From the IMG/VR virus record IMGVR_UViG_3300035698_028158, positions 1 through 27,896 of that record: a DNA stretch of 27,896 nt. The stretch is one strand, 5' to 3'. This stretch comes from a virus. The notes under the pieces were generated by a model. That model was not told the origin of the DNA. It searched no databases and saw only the letters and a list, made by a program, of their open reading frames with translations. This document shows, piece by piece, positions 1 to 8,181 of this stretch (positions are counted from its first letter, which is position 1; each line of letters begins with the position of its first letter). A program made the translations under genes and the position numbers.

Positions 1-549
1 CATCATTGAAAGTTCATAAAAATGAAACCCTTTATAACTCTCATCAAATCGATGAATTATTTTATTACAATCGACAGCAAAAAACAAACCATCGGCTACA
101 ACCACAGATTGCACACCATTAATTTCATTACTATATTTACTTACCCATTCACTTAAGCCGTTCGTGTGTTCAACAATTCCAAGCATTTTTGACCTATCAT
201 GCCACCACATACCGTTATCATGAACGTAAGTCGAACCAGCCACAGCTATAATAGAATAATTAGAATTATTGAATTTACTCAATAATATTTTTCCCCAATT
301 TTTTGTTTTGATTGTGATATCTGGATGACAGAAAACCATAATTACATTATCCTTATGATGTTCAATAATTGCTTTATTATAAAGTTCGGTAAGAGAATAT
401 TGATTATAGTTAGTATAACAAATGACATCATGTTTAACACCAATCGTATTATGAATGTGATTAATAAATTCATTATTTTTTTCGTCACCTAAATGTGAGG
501 AAAATATGACAACTATTTTATTTTTTAACTGCTTCATAATATTTTTCAT
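1..549 (-). CDS. Glycosyltransferase, GT-A/StrF-like, partial at window edge
   Basis: Reading frame open from 549 to the left edge (183 codons); the C-terminus lies outside the window. It begins with a beta strand (KIVVIFSSH), followed by VIMVFCHPDI, AVAGSTYVHDNGMWWHD, VQSVVVADGLFFAVD and RFDESYKGFHFYEL. That order (PDI in the acceptor region, G-x-W-W, V-x-x-V-D/A-D-G-x-F-x-A, F-D-E-x-x-x-G-F-H-F-Y) is typical of StrF-like, GT2-related transferases found in phages and in surface-polysaccharide clusters. The ATG at 549 is preferred over the ATG at 537 because it overlaps the stop of the upstream BRO-N gene as ATGA and has GAGAG just before it, suggesting translational coupling. Likely role: sugar transfer onto a phage or host molecule; the substrate cannot be read from the sequence. 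One of three glycosyltransferases in the window. Confidence 0.72.
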   Translation of the reverse strand, partial: MKNIMKQLKNKIVVIFSSHLGDEKNNEFINHIHNTIGVKHDVICYTNYNQYSLTELYNKAIIEHHKDNVIMVFCHPDITIKTKNWGKILLSKFNNSNYSIIAVAGSTYVHDNGMWWHDRSKMLGIVEHTNGLSEWVSKYSNEINGVQSVVVADGLFFAVDCNKIIHRFDESYKGFHFYELSMM

Positions 550-1343
550 ACTCTCAATTCTTTCGGCTCCACACCAATTTCAAATAATCTTTTAAATAAT
601 TCCTTTCCGGCAGTATTACTTACTTCAACTGCTTTATCATAAGACACACCACTTGTTACCAAACTATCAGTTAATGACATTGAAGAAGCTGTTGGCATAT
701 CAACCAACCTCAACACTTCTTTTCCTGATGTTCTTTTTGAAGCCGGAACACCATTTCTTTCTGCCCAGCTTTTTAATTCACTTGGTGTCATTCCAGAATG
801 GTCTAAACAACTACTCCTATTATAATCCATAGTGCCTTTAACCCCAACCTCTCTAATATTCTTTCCGTTAATTCGTTTTGATTCTTCTTTCTGGTGAGCA
901 ACATCGAGATGTTTTCCGATTTCAACACTCGCTTGTTTAAAAACTATATGGTCTTCAACACCTTTTCTTAAACTTGGTAATACATCACTGGTCACCCAAT
1001 CTGCAAACTTCTGTGCTTCCGGTTTATTTGAACGCAAAATCAGCTTATATAATCCTGATTCAGAAATGAAAGTAACTGAAGGCGAGTATTTTGCAGAGGT
1101 GTGTAAGTAGTCCTTACGGAGCTTATCAAAGAATTTAGGATTATTTATTTTCTTAAAAACTAGTTTTTCATTAGATTTTAAGTTAGCATCTTTGATTGCT
1201 TGTCGAATATTGGAGTGTCCAAGTAATTCTTGAATCTCTGTCCCTAAAAACCAGATTTTATTCTCGTCTTTAAAACTCCTAATTGTCGTTAGATTTCCAA
1301 ACACATTATGTTGGAATTGCTGTACAATTTCATCAAATCTCAT
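546..1343 (-). CDS. BRO-N domain protein (antirepressor-like)
   Basis: 265 residues from the ATG at 1343. Residues about 13-128 form a clear BRO N-terminal domain: FGNLTTIRSF, IWFLGTEIQELLGHSNIRQAI, FISESGLYKLILRSNKPEA, FADWVTSDVLPSLRKG. This fold binds DNA and is common in phage antirepressors and regulators. The C-terminal half (about 140-265) is not recognised; it contains GKNIREVGVKG and a helix-rich end. The frame extends upstream to a TTG at 1373, but that start would lie inside a perfect inverted repeat and the likely transcription start region, so ATG 1343 is chosen. The stop overlaps the start of the downstream glycosyltransferase. Inference: a DNA-binding regulator that may control its own promoter through the palindrome at 1357-1380. 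Confidence 0.82.
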   Translation of the reverse strand: MRFDEIVQQFQHNVFGNLTTIRSFKDENKIWFLGTEIQELLGHSNIRQAIKDANLKSNEKLVFKKINNPKFFDKLRKDYLHTSAKYSPSVTFISESGLYKLILRSNKPEAQKFADWVTSDVLPSLRKGVEDHIVFKQASVEIGKHLDVAHQKEESKRINGKNIREVGVKGTMDYNRSSCLDHSGMTPSELKSWAERNGVPASKRTSGKEVLRLVDMPTASSMSLTDSLVTSGVSYDKAVEVSNTAGKELFKRLFEIGVEPKELRV

Positions 1344-1356
1344 TTCAGTTATGTTT

Positions 1357-1380
1357 TTTACAGTTTTATGCAACTGTAAA
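1357..1380. repeat. Perfect inverted repeat, candidate operator of the BRO-N gene
   Basis: Nine-base arms TTTACAGTT and AACTGTAAA match perfectly around a 6-base centre. It lies 14 bp upstream of the chosen ATG and overlaps the candidate -7 box at 1377-1384. It has no T-tract on the side needed for termination on the minus strand, so it reads better as an operator than as a terminator. Confidence 0.5.
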
Positions 1381-1407
1381 CATAATGATTAAAAATCGAA
1401 AAATCAA
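1377..1407 (-). promoter_or_regulatory. Candidate host-type promoter of the BRO-N operon
   Basis: On the minus strand TTG (1407-1405) is followed after 20 bases by TATGTTTA (1384-1377), one mismatch from the Bacteroidota -7 consensus TAnnTTTG. The spacing fits the described TTG-(17-23)-TAnnTTTG pattern. The box overlaps the inverted repeat at 1357-1380. Confidence 0.4.
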
Positions 1408-1412
1408 GGGTT

Positions 1413-1724
1413 TTAATTTTTAAATTGCTTCAGTGCAGCCTCATAATCGGTTCTGGCTTTCATTAAAGGGAATGGTATCCGAATTAAAGCACCATCTGGG
1501 ATATCGAACTCATTTAAATAAATCCGATTCCCATATAAAATCAGGAAGTCATAGAATGGATTACTATAATATTTCTGTGATAGTTTATCCAATCTACTAT
1601 AATTAATATTCCAATACTCATACTTATCACTTGCATTAATTGGTAATGTAATAAATGGCATCTGATCAATTGTGCCATTAGTATTTCTTAGAATCTCATA
1701 TCTATCATAGTCTTTATGTGGCAT
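1413..1724 (-). CDS. Small baseplate protein, LysM/tail-protein-X-like
   Basis: 103 residues. The core around residues 40-92 runs NYSRLDKLSQKYYSNPFYDF, then LILYGN and FDIPDGALIRIPFPL. The order 'D-x-L-S-x-K-Y-Y-x-N-P-x-x-D-F-L-I-x-Y-G-N ... I-P-D-G-x-x-I-R-I-P' is the layout of LysM-like tail proteins (phage tail protein X; T4 gp53-type wedge components), which join the baseplate to the tube. Its ATG overlaps the stop of the 1097-residue gene by one base (TAATG), indicating coupled translation with that baseplate protein. Family membership is inferred from the pattern only; the exact T4 equivalent is uncertain. Confidence 0.6.
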   Translation of the reverse strand: MPHKDYDRYEILRNTNGTIDQMPFITLPINASDKYEYWNINYSRLDKLSQKYYSNPFYDFLILYGNRIYLNEFDIPDGALIRIPFPLMKARTDYEAALKQFKN

Positions 1725-4700
1725 TATTCAGTTCCCTCCCTTACTTTATATTCCTCAGTCAACTTATAAGCATCCAACATCGCACCTTGTTTTTTTCCAA
1801 TTTCACCACTATTACCATCAACACCATGCATATACTGGTCTTGTTTATTTGCTACTGCCGATGGTTTGGCATATAAACCAGTATTTTTAAATGTTGAATT
1901 AGCATAATAATTAAATGATGTTGCATTCTGAAGTGCATCGATTGGTCCTTTAAGACTTTGACCACCGATTACTTTCATTTGTAATGTGACATCAGCTATC
2001 ATTGGCTGCATACCTAAACCTTCAGGGTTCATGTCCCAAGTTGTGTTAGCATAATCAATTGTAACACTTTCAATAATAACCTTTGTATAAAAGAAATCAC
2101 CAACCCTTAAAACACATATTGGTTGTTTTCCAAATACCGAGTTTTTTGCTCTTAATTTACCTTGTTCATCCTTAACATCATAACGTATTGCTGCACCCTG
2201 TCTTGTACACTGCTGTAAGAACGTCAATCTTTTATGAAAATCTTCGGGTGTTTGTGAATGAAAAACCGGATAATATTCATATTTACTACTAGCTTCAAAA
2301 CCAGTTAAAATAGATTTGGTTCTCTCACTAAATATATTTTCTTTAAGCTGAGTCTTTCTTCGATTAAGTTGTAATGTTTTATTTTGAATTTCTTGTTGAA
2401 TCTTAATATTATTATCAATTTCTTTCTGATTGAGTTGTTGTACTTTATTCTCAATTGGTGTGGTATTCCTTTTAATATTAATATATGCTGCTCTCTCTTC
2501 CTTAACAAGTCTATCATGCATATGTTCTGTTGTTGCGCCTGAAGCACTACCACCAAGACTACCCGAACTAGCGGTTGCAGTAAATTTAAAATCATTAACA
2601 TCAATATCAGGAAACATTAATTGTAATCTACTACGAATTAACAGATATGCTGCTTGAGTTCTTCTATCCCCAAGTGCCTCATTATATGCTTTCTCACCTT
2701 CAGTATTATATAATTTACTTGTTCTTCCATCTAGTTCAATATTATAATATTTTATATTTTCGACATTACGAAAAACTTCCAATAAATTTTGATTTAAAAG
2801 ACATGGAATATATTGACCTATTTCACCAATTGCACTATATTGTGAGGGAGTTCCATCACTTAAAGTGTACCCCGTAGTATTTTTAGTAAGTCCAGTAATA
2901 AAATATATTTTTTCATTTATACCCCAACCATTTCCATCTTGTGCTGACTCTAAACCTTCAATAATTTCCCAATGATTGGGATTATTATACATTGTATCTA
3001 TAATAGTATCGATTTCATTAATATTTGGTTTATCATTCTGAAAATATATTTCTACTTGGTCAACCTTAATCGATGCAGGTTCAGCTTGTTCAACAAGACC
3101 CTCGTTACTAATAATCTGCTCTTCCAAATTAGCAATATCTTTTTCAAGTTGTTCAACAGTATATTCTTCAGGTATTGGATTACCTCCAAAAGCAAAGAAA
3201 TCAGCAATTGCCTTATTTTTATCTTTACCAAGTAGATTATCGTTTTTTAATTGTTCTGGATAATCAACCAACAATGTAAAAGTAAGAATAGCAGTTCTTT
3301 CTGAATTCATATAATTATACATTGGTTCATTCCTACCAACCATAACAGTTGATTCATACTTAGCACTTGCTACTTCGTTAATCTCCATATTATATGGTGG
3401 AAACCACATCAAGCGACCAGCAAATGGTCCTACTTCCGATATTGGAATTGGTGTAGCATCTTCATCATCAATAACTCCATATCCTTCTTCTTCTCTTTTA
3501 ATCGTACCAATTGCAAGATTCTCAAGACTAAACATAAGATTCTTATTATTTATCTTACCATCTTTCATTGTTGGGTGGATTCTTGGTAAGACATTTTTAT
3601 TGATAACTGAATAATCACTACCATTATATACTGTATTTCCTTTAAACCTAATAGATTTGGCGAAACCAGTTGTTCCATCTAAATTAGTTTCATCTGAACC
3701 ATAGGGGTCGAGAATTGTATGTTGCCTAATACCGGATTTACCAGCATTTCCACTATCACTAGCATATTTACTGGTTTCAGCATCAGGTGCTGTCCATAAT
3801 GGTGAGCCTTGAAATCCGACTATTGACTTATTATTATGAAATGCTTTTTTTGTGATGTCAACAAACTGACCCTCAGTTGCATTTAATAGATTCTTAGTAT
3901 ATTCAAGTAAACCTTCTTTAATTTTAAAATCAGTTGGGTCTTTTCTACTGGCTTCATCACCTGAAATATCATCTTCATATCCACGAAATTGTCCAATATT
4001 CTCCGAAGACTGTGGAATTAAACCATCCCTACCCCAAATTAGTTTGTCTGTAACACCGTCTTTAGAAATATTGGATTCGGTATCAACAAAATCAGTTAAG
4101 GTTTTAATTCTAGTAATCTTTACATCACCAAAATTTTCATCAATATAATCTTGAGTTGGTGCATACTCTTGAACTTCAGTATTAGCACTGAAACTTGTAA
4201 CTTGTGCCTGATTAGCCGCTTCGATTGCAGCATTATTAATTCCATATTTCCAATATGGGTTATAAAGATACTGATTAAACGTAAAAAAATCTCTAGTAGC
4301 AACTGATAAATTTCTAGGATAATCGACTTTAACCCCAACTTCAGCAGCATAATCAGTAAATGTTTTAGCATAAGCACTATTTCCAACATAATTAACTGGT
4401 TTATAAATGTTCATATTAATAGCATCATAGAACCTAGTCAACTGTGCTTTACCAGTGTTTCGGATATAATCAATATTGGTTGGGTTCTTATCAAACGGAT
4501 TGGCATCACCAAATACATCATAGGTATCAACTCCTAAAACATTACTTGCTACACTTCCAACTTTATCTAAGAAAGTTTTATCTTCTTTATTCTTTACACT
4601 AATGGTATTGTCTTGATTAAATTTAAAAACACCTTTCATATTACCCTTAAGTGCTTGAGAAACATCTATTGTTGGGAGATACTTAGTAGTAAGATTCATT

Positions 4701-5017
4701 GCTGAATTAAATGCAATTTGTTTACCTAACATAATCAAACCGATTTTTGCTAGAGGTGAACCATCATCTCTAAATGCATCATAAACATTTCCAGCTAAAT
4801 TGGTATTAACTTGAAAACGATTGTATTGTGGGATAACACTAAGAATACTTGAAATACTATCAGAAAGATTTGCTTTCCCATTCTCCGAAAATAATTGGGT
4901 GTTTTTATATTCATTATCAAGACTATACAAACTACGTGCATATATCGCATTACGATATTCTTCAATAGGTATATTACTACCTCTATAATTAATATCTCCA
5001 GTTAATAATCTTGACAT
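1724..5017 (-). CDS. Large baseplate/tube-initiator-like protein with inserted OmpA-like domain
   Basis: 1097 residues; no single family explains all of it. Residues 1-525 are an unrecognised structural region rich in Asn and Tyr. Residues about 530-586 (GRLMWFPPYNMEIN, GRNEPMYNYMNSERTAILTF, TLLVDYP) and 915-1020 (SQTPEDFHKRLTFLQQ, FGKQPICVLRVGDF, YTKVIIESVTIDY, PMIADVTLQMKVI) read as the two halves of a tail-tube-like beta domain of the gp48/gp54 or contractile-injection tube kind. Between the halves lie a charged helix (619-646), an OmpA-like domain (652-850: VEIYFQND, YYNIELDGRTS, YNEALGDRRTQAAYLLIRSRL, ERAAYINIKR) and a second long Gln/Lys-rich helix (852-900). Likely location: baseplate, near the base of the tube. 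A GTATTTAT box lies 14 bp upstream, and the LysM-like gene follows with a one-base overlap. The OmpA identification is by motif reading. Confidence 0.7.
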   Translation of the reverse strand: MSRLLTGDINYRGSNIPIEEYRNAIYARSLYSLDNEYKNTQLFSENGKANLSDSISSILSVIPQYNRFQVNTNLAGNVYDAFRDDGSPLAKIGLIMLGKQIAFNSAMNLTTKYLPTIDVSQALKGNMKGVFKFNQDNTISVKNKEDKTFLDKVGSVASNVLGVDTYDVFGDANPFDKNPTNIDYIRNTGKAQLTRFYDAINMNIYKPVNYVGNSAYAKTFTDYAAEVGVKVDYPRNLSVATRDFFTFNQYLYNPYWKYGINNAAIEAANQAQVTSFSANTEVQEYAPTQDYIDENFGDVKITRIKTLTDFVDTESNISKDGVTDKLIWGRDGLIPQSSENIGQFRGYEDDISGDEASRKDPTDFKIKEGLLEYTKNLLNATEGQFVDITKKAFHNNKSIVGFQGSPLWTAPDAETSKYASDSGNAGKSGIRQHTILDPYGSDETNLDGTTGFAKSIRFKGNTVYNGSDYSVINKNVLPRIHPTMKDGKINNKNLMFSLENLAIGTIKREEEGYGVIDDEDATPIPISEVGPFAGRLMWFPPYNMEINEVASAKYESTVMVGRNEPMYNYMNSERTAILTFTLLVDYPEQLKNDNLLGKDKNKAIADFFAFGGNPIPEEYTVEQLEKDIANLEEQIISNEGLVEQAEPASIKVDQVEIYFQNDKPNINEIDTIIDTMYNNPNHWEIIEGLESAQDGNGWGINEKIYFITGLTKNTTGYTLSDGTPSQYSAIGEIGQYIPCLLNQNLLEVFRNVENIKYYNIELDGRTSKLYNTEGEKAYNEALGDRRTQAAYLLIRSRLQLMFPDIDVNDFKFTATASSGSLGGSASGATTEHMHDRLVKEERAAYINIKRNTTPIENKVQQLNQKEIDNNIKIQQEIQNKTLQLNRRKTQLKENIFSERTKSILTGFEASSKYEYYPVFHSQTPEDFHKRLTFLQQCTRQGAAIRYDVKDEQGKLRAKNSVFGKQPICVLRVGDFFYTKVIIESVTIDYANTTWDMNPEGLGMQPMIADVTLQMKVIGGQSLKGPIDALQNATSFNYYANSTFKNTGLYAKPSAVANKQDQYMHGVDGNSGEIGKKQGAMLDAYKLTEEYKVREGTE
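2468..3064 (-). other. OmpA-like domain within the baseplate protein
   Basis: Residues 652-850 of the 1097-residue protein. The segment YYNIELDGRTS ... YNEALGDRRTQAAYLLIRSRL ... ERAAYINIKR parallels the OmpA C-terminal signature 'I-x-G-H-T-D ... N-x-x-L-S-x-x-R-A-x-A-V ... N-R-R-V'. The Arg of the RA helix is kept (R785/R786), but the His and Asp of the GHTD loop are replaced (GRTS), so peptidoglycan binding may be altered or lost. An extra segment of roughly 60 residues (683-745) separates the first strand-helix unit from the rest. Confidence 0.55.
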
Positions 5018-5397
5018 AGAAACTTTTTAAATAAATACTTGGATATTAATTTTAAATAACCTATTTTTACCTTCCCGAAAACTGTGCCATCACTCTACCC
5101 CGTTAATCATATCCTTACGGATAAAACAAATTTGGGTTATAAACTATAAATAAATTTGAAATTACCAATAAAATATTAACTTTAGATTTAAATAATGAAT
5201 TTCTTCAGAAATGAATATAGCTATCCCAAAAATTCAAGTTTTTATTGGTTTCGAAGAAATCAAAAACAAATATTGTAGTTTTGTAATCGTTTCAGAGAAG
5301 CGAGTAAGATGTTTTGAACACTTGGAAAAACTTCGTCAAAGTTACAAAAAATAAATTTAAGAAACAAGTGTTTTCACTAAATTAAAGAAAAAACTTA
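5018..5397. other. 380-bp non-coding gap between tape measure and baseplate genes
   Basis: Apart from the GTATTTAT box at 5031-5038, no convincing gene is present. The stretch 5074-5125 is about half G+C, clearly above its surroundings, and ends in a small hairpin at 5110-5123 (TATCC, loop GTAA on the minus strand, GGATA). A 47-codon plus-strand frame exists at 5211-5354 but resembles nothing known and runs against the flanking genes. The gap may be a long 5' leader or may hold a small RNA; neither is shown by the sequence alone. Confidence 0.4.
5031..5038 (-). promoter_or_regulatory. GTATTTAT late-promoter-like box
   Basis: The minus strand reads AAGTATTTATTTAAAAAG, 14 bp upstream of the ATG of the 1097-residue baseplate gene. 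One of eight copies placed before genes in the coding orientation. Confidence 0.55.
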
Positions 5398-7941
5398 TTA
5401 AGCATGATTATTTCCACCTTTATTATTCTTCAAATCTTCAGTTGATGAGATAGCTAATTTCTGGTTAAATGTTTTTCTCATAAACTTCTGACCATCAATA
5501 TCCAATGTGATGTTATTATGAAGGTTTACTTTACCTTTATCGAATTCAACTTTTAATGGTTTATTCATTAAATCAGCCATTTGAGAAATTGCATTATTTC
5601 TTTTTAATTTCGTACCTGAGATTGTTTTAATTGCTTCGGCTATTGCTTCATAATCTTCACGACTACCAGTTAATCCGGCTTTAATTTTCTCTAGACTTGC
5701 ACCAACTGTTTCAAGTGCAGGTGCATTTTTCCCCATTTTATTAATAACCATTGATAATCCAATTGCTGCTGGTAGTGTTATTGCAACAGCACCAAGACTA
5801 GCAGCAATTACAGCAAGTCCACCACCAATTTTAAGCATATCATCACCAGCACCTTTACTGGATTCAAACATTTCACCAAAACCTTTTGCCATAAATCCAA
5901 CTCCAGCAGCAGCAACACCGATTCCAACACCAATTAATGTTACTGCTGCACCAAATGCCATTAATGGTCCTGCTGTAACACCCGCAGTTGTACCAACAAC
6001 AGCTAATGCAATTGCAAATGGTATGAATGCTGCACCTAATGATAATATTACATTTGGTAATGCATCTATTCCTGTTTTATCTAATTTAGCCATTGCTTCA
6101 GCTAGTTTAGATATTCCAACAGCAGCAAGTCCAATTCCTGCACCTACTCCAACAGCAGCAGCACCAATTCCTGCACCAGCACCCATCATTGCTTTACCTG
6201 CACCAGCACGAGCAGCACCTTTACCTATTCCTATACGTTGACGTGCTAAACCACTTTTACCACTACCAGTTGCTTGAGCCATACGAGCATTACCAACAGC
6301 AGCTTTTCCACTATTCATGAACTTACCCATTCCACTACCCATGTAACGAGCTAATGTATGATTCATTAGAAGACTAGCTCCTTTCCATGCACCAGCAGCA
6401 GCAAGTAGAATTCCACCAGCTTTTATCCAACCACCAGTACTTCCGGCAATTTTACTAAACCCATCAGCTACTTTACTAAGTGGTACTAAAACCTTATTAA
6501 TTGTTTTAAGCATTGGTAATAATGCTGCTTTCAGTGTTTCGATTGTTGCTTGAAATACTTCATTAAATGTCATAGCTTGTTTAGCACGTTCTTCTAAACT
6601 TTTTTGTTCTTTAACAAATGATTTTGCTTGTGTTTCTGTTAGTTGACTAATATATTTTGTGGTTTCACCTATTTTAACTTGAAATTTCCCCGTACTGGTT
6701 TCATAGATTGCAGCACCTTCAATTAATTTCTTTTGTTCATCACTAAGTCCCATTCCACGCATCTCGGTACGCATTTTTTGGATTTCAGCTTGTCTTTGAG
6801 CTATTTCAGTCAATGCACCAGCTTCCATTCCCAATGATTTTGCAACTTGAGCCAGTCTATCACGGTCAGCAGGACTTATAAATTTCTCAAACACTGTTTT
6901 ACCAGCACTATCGGTTACTTTTCTAAAACTAACAACGCCTTTAGTCATGTCAGCGATTTTCTCAGTAAATTTTGCCGGGTCATTACGACTAAGGAATAAC
7001 ATTTCAAATGGGTCGGTTCTTGCGAATTCACCACCCATTACTTGTAGCTGTGCAGCTAAATCAATTGCACCATCAAGACTACGTGCAATATCGGCAGCAT
7101 TAAGTGCTGAAGTGATATCGACTTTAAATTTTTCAGCATACATAGCCATCTCAGCCATACCTTTAGTACCCTGTTGGAAAGTATAGGTATTTAATCTCTT
7201 GAAATTATCATTTACTGATTTCAATACCTTTGTAGTATTAACACCCATTCTTTCTGAGGTATCCACAATACCTTGTACATATTCATTCGTTGCTCTGGCA
7301 TCAATACCCATTATCTCGAATTGTGCACCAAGTCTTGTTGCTTCTTGAACACCAAGTCCAGTACCTTTACCGATTGCAATAATATCATTTACCATTTCGG
7401 CTGATAAAGCACGAGCACGACCAGTTTCATCGGCATAACCCTGCATTACAATTCCAATATCACCTATACTACCACCAAGTCTTGTAACATATCCGGCAGA
7501 CTTTTCGAAAGCATCACGCATTGCCACGGCTTTTTGTCCCGACATACCTAAATTAAGAACTGTTGATTTGATTACCTTATCTTGGTCTTGAAGATATTTA
7601 TATCCAATTTTTAATTGTCCAGCAAGTCCTTTAGCCAAATCAACAATAAGTTGTCTTTTCTTGAGTTGGTTTTCAAGTTGTTTATTAACTTCTTTCTGTT
7701 CTTTTTGAAGGTCTTTTTCTTTACCAATTAGAATGTTAATGTTTTTTACATTCTTAGTACTCCCACCTACTTGCTCATCAACTAACAGATTAATTTGTTT
7801 TTGATTGTTGAGAATTTCCTGACCAATTAAAGCACTCTTTCTTTCAGCATCAGATACGCCATTTAAAAGTTTAACCTGTCTTTCGTATTCGGCACTCCTT
7901 GCTTTTAAAATATCAATTTTTTCTGGTTTTGGGTCAGCCAT
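5398..7941 (-). CDS. Tail tape measure protein
   Basis: 847 residues. The N-terminal third is charged and helical with coiled-coil character (about 10-105, many Lys/Glu/Gln). The middle is helical and includes GTGLGVQEATRLGAQFEIMG and QVMGGEFARTDPFEMLFLSR, regions of the kind seen in tape measure proteins. The C-terminal part holds long Gly/Ala-rich hydrophobic segments (about 504-525, 580-615, 635-700, 715-740) that could cross or perturb the host membrane during DNA injection. Length, helical content and position upstream of the baseplate genes fit a tape measure; at 0.15 nm per residue the tail would be about 127 nm. It is transcribed separately: a terminator at 7971-7999 and a GTATTTAT box at 7961-7968 precede it. 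Confidence 0.8.
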   Translation of the reverse strand: MADPKPEKIDILKARSAEYERQVKLLNGVSDAERKSALIGQEILNNQKQINLLVDEQVGGSTKNVKNINILIGKEKDLQKEQKEVNKQLENQLKKRQLIVDLAKGLAGQLKIGYKYLQDQDKVIKSTVLNLGMSGQKAVAMRDAFEKSAGYVTRLGGSIGDIGIVMQGYADETGRARALSAEMVNDIIAIGKGTGLGVQEATRLGAQFEIMGIDARATNEYVQGIVDTSERMGVNTTKVLKSVNDNFKRLNTYTFQQGTKGMAEMAMYAEKFKVDITSALNAADIARSLDGAIDLAAQLQVMGGEFARTDPFEMLFLSRNDPAKFTEKIADMTKGVVSFRKVTDSAGKTVFEKFISPADRDRLAQVAKSLGMEAGALTEIAQRQAEIQKMRTEMRGMGLSDEQKKLIEGAAIYETSTGKFQVKIGETTKYISQLTETQAKSFVKEQKSLEERAKQAMTFNEVFQATIETLKAALLPMLKTINKVLVPLSKVADGFSKIAGSTGGWIKAGGILLAAAGAWKGASLLMNHTLARYMGSGMGKFMNSGKAAVGNARMAQATGSGKSGLARQRIGIGKGAARAGAGKAMMGAGAGIGAAAVGVGAGIGLAAVGISKLAEAMAKLDKTGIDALPNVILSLGAAFIPFAIALAVVGTTAGVTAGPLMAFGAAVTLIGVGIGVAAAGVGFMAKGFGEMFESSKGAGDDMLKIGGGLAVIAASLGAVAITLPAAIGLSMVINKMGKNAPALETVGASLEKIKAGLTGSREDYEAIAEAIKTISGTKLKRNNAISQMADLMNKPLKVEFDKGKVNLHNNITLDIDGQKFMRKTFNQKLAISSTEDLKNNKGGNNHA

Positions 7942-7960
7942 AATAATTTCCGTGTTTAAT

Positions 7961-7968
7961 ATAAATAC
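7961..7968 (-). promoter_or_regulatory. GTATTTAT late-promoter-like box before the tape measure gene
   Basis: The minus strand reads TTTTGTATTTATATTAAAC, 20 bp upstream of the tape measure ATG and directly after the terminator hairpin of the preceding unit. Confidence 0.55.
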
Positions 7969-7999
7969 AAAAGACCAAGTTTTTTATTAGCTTGGTCTT
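7969..7999 (-). terminator. Intrinsic terminator after the gp26-like unit
   Basis: On the minus strand AAGACCAAG, an 11-base loop, and CTTGGTCTT form a perfect 9-bp stem followed by TT; the T-tract is only four bases in total. It starts 7 bp after the stop of the 52-residue ORF. Confidence 0.6.
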
Positions 8000-8005
8000 A
8001 AGTTA

Positions 8006-8164
8006 TTATTTGTGTCTGGCTTTATCGTGCATTTCTTCAATCGCTTCATTCTCTTTTTGTAAGAGATATAAGAAATGTCGTCTACGATAAATTGGTAGCT
8101 TTTCTATGTAATCAGCTTGAAAATCAGCGTGGTGAGTTAAAAGGAAAATCTCTTCGTCCACCAT
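8006..8164 (-). CDS. 52-residue baseplate-assembly ORF, probable -1 frameshift extension of the gp26-like gene
   Basis: ATG at 8164, stop at 8006-8008. The product begins MVDEEIFLLTHHADFQADYI and continues EKLPIYRRRHFLYLLQKE to a charged end (MHDKARHK). The pattern 'L-P-x-Y-x-R-R-x-F-L-x-L-L-x-x-E' resembles short C-terminal extensions of phage tail assembly chaperones. Its frame is open upstream of the ATG, through PKHLAGEYKK, into the T9 run at the end of the gp26-like gene, and is exactly the -1 frame relative to that gene. It could be made separately from its ATG (18 bp after the upstream stop), as the tail of a fusion of about 378 residues, or both. The gene is real on coding grounds; its function is inferred. 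Confidence 0.7.
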   Translation of the reverse strand: MVDEEIFLLTHHADFQADYIEKLPIYRRRHFLYLLQKENEAIEEMHDKARHK

Positions 8165-8181
8165 TTTTTTATATTCACCCG

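Noticed and set aside
1344-1373. TTG start for the BRO-N protein
   Set aside because: It falls inside a perfect inverted repeat next to the candidate -7 box, and an ATG follows ten codons later before the conserved domain.
5211-5354. 47-codon plus-strand frame in the 5018-5397 gap
   Set aside because: No recognisable motif, opposite to the flanking genes, and an alternative short frame at 5195 overlaps it; not enough to call a gene.
5999-6241. Ala/Pro-rich plus-strand frame opposite the tape measure gene
   Set aside because: It is the complement of the Gly/Ala-rich hydrophobic part of the tape measure protein and has no promoter or coding context of its own.
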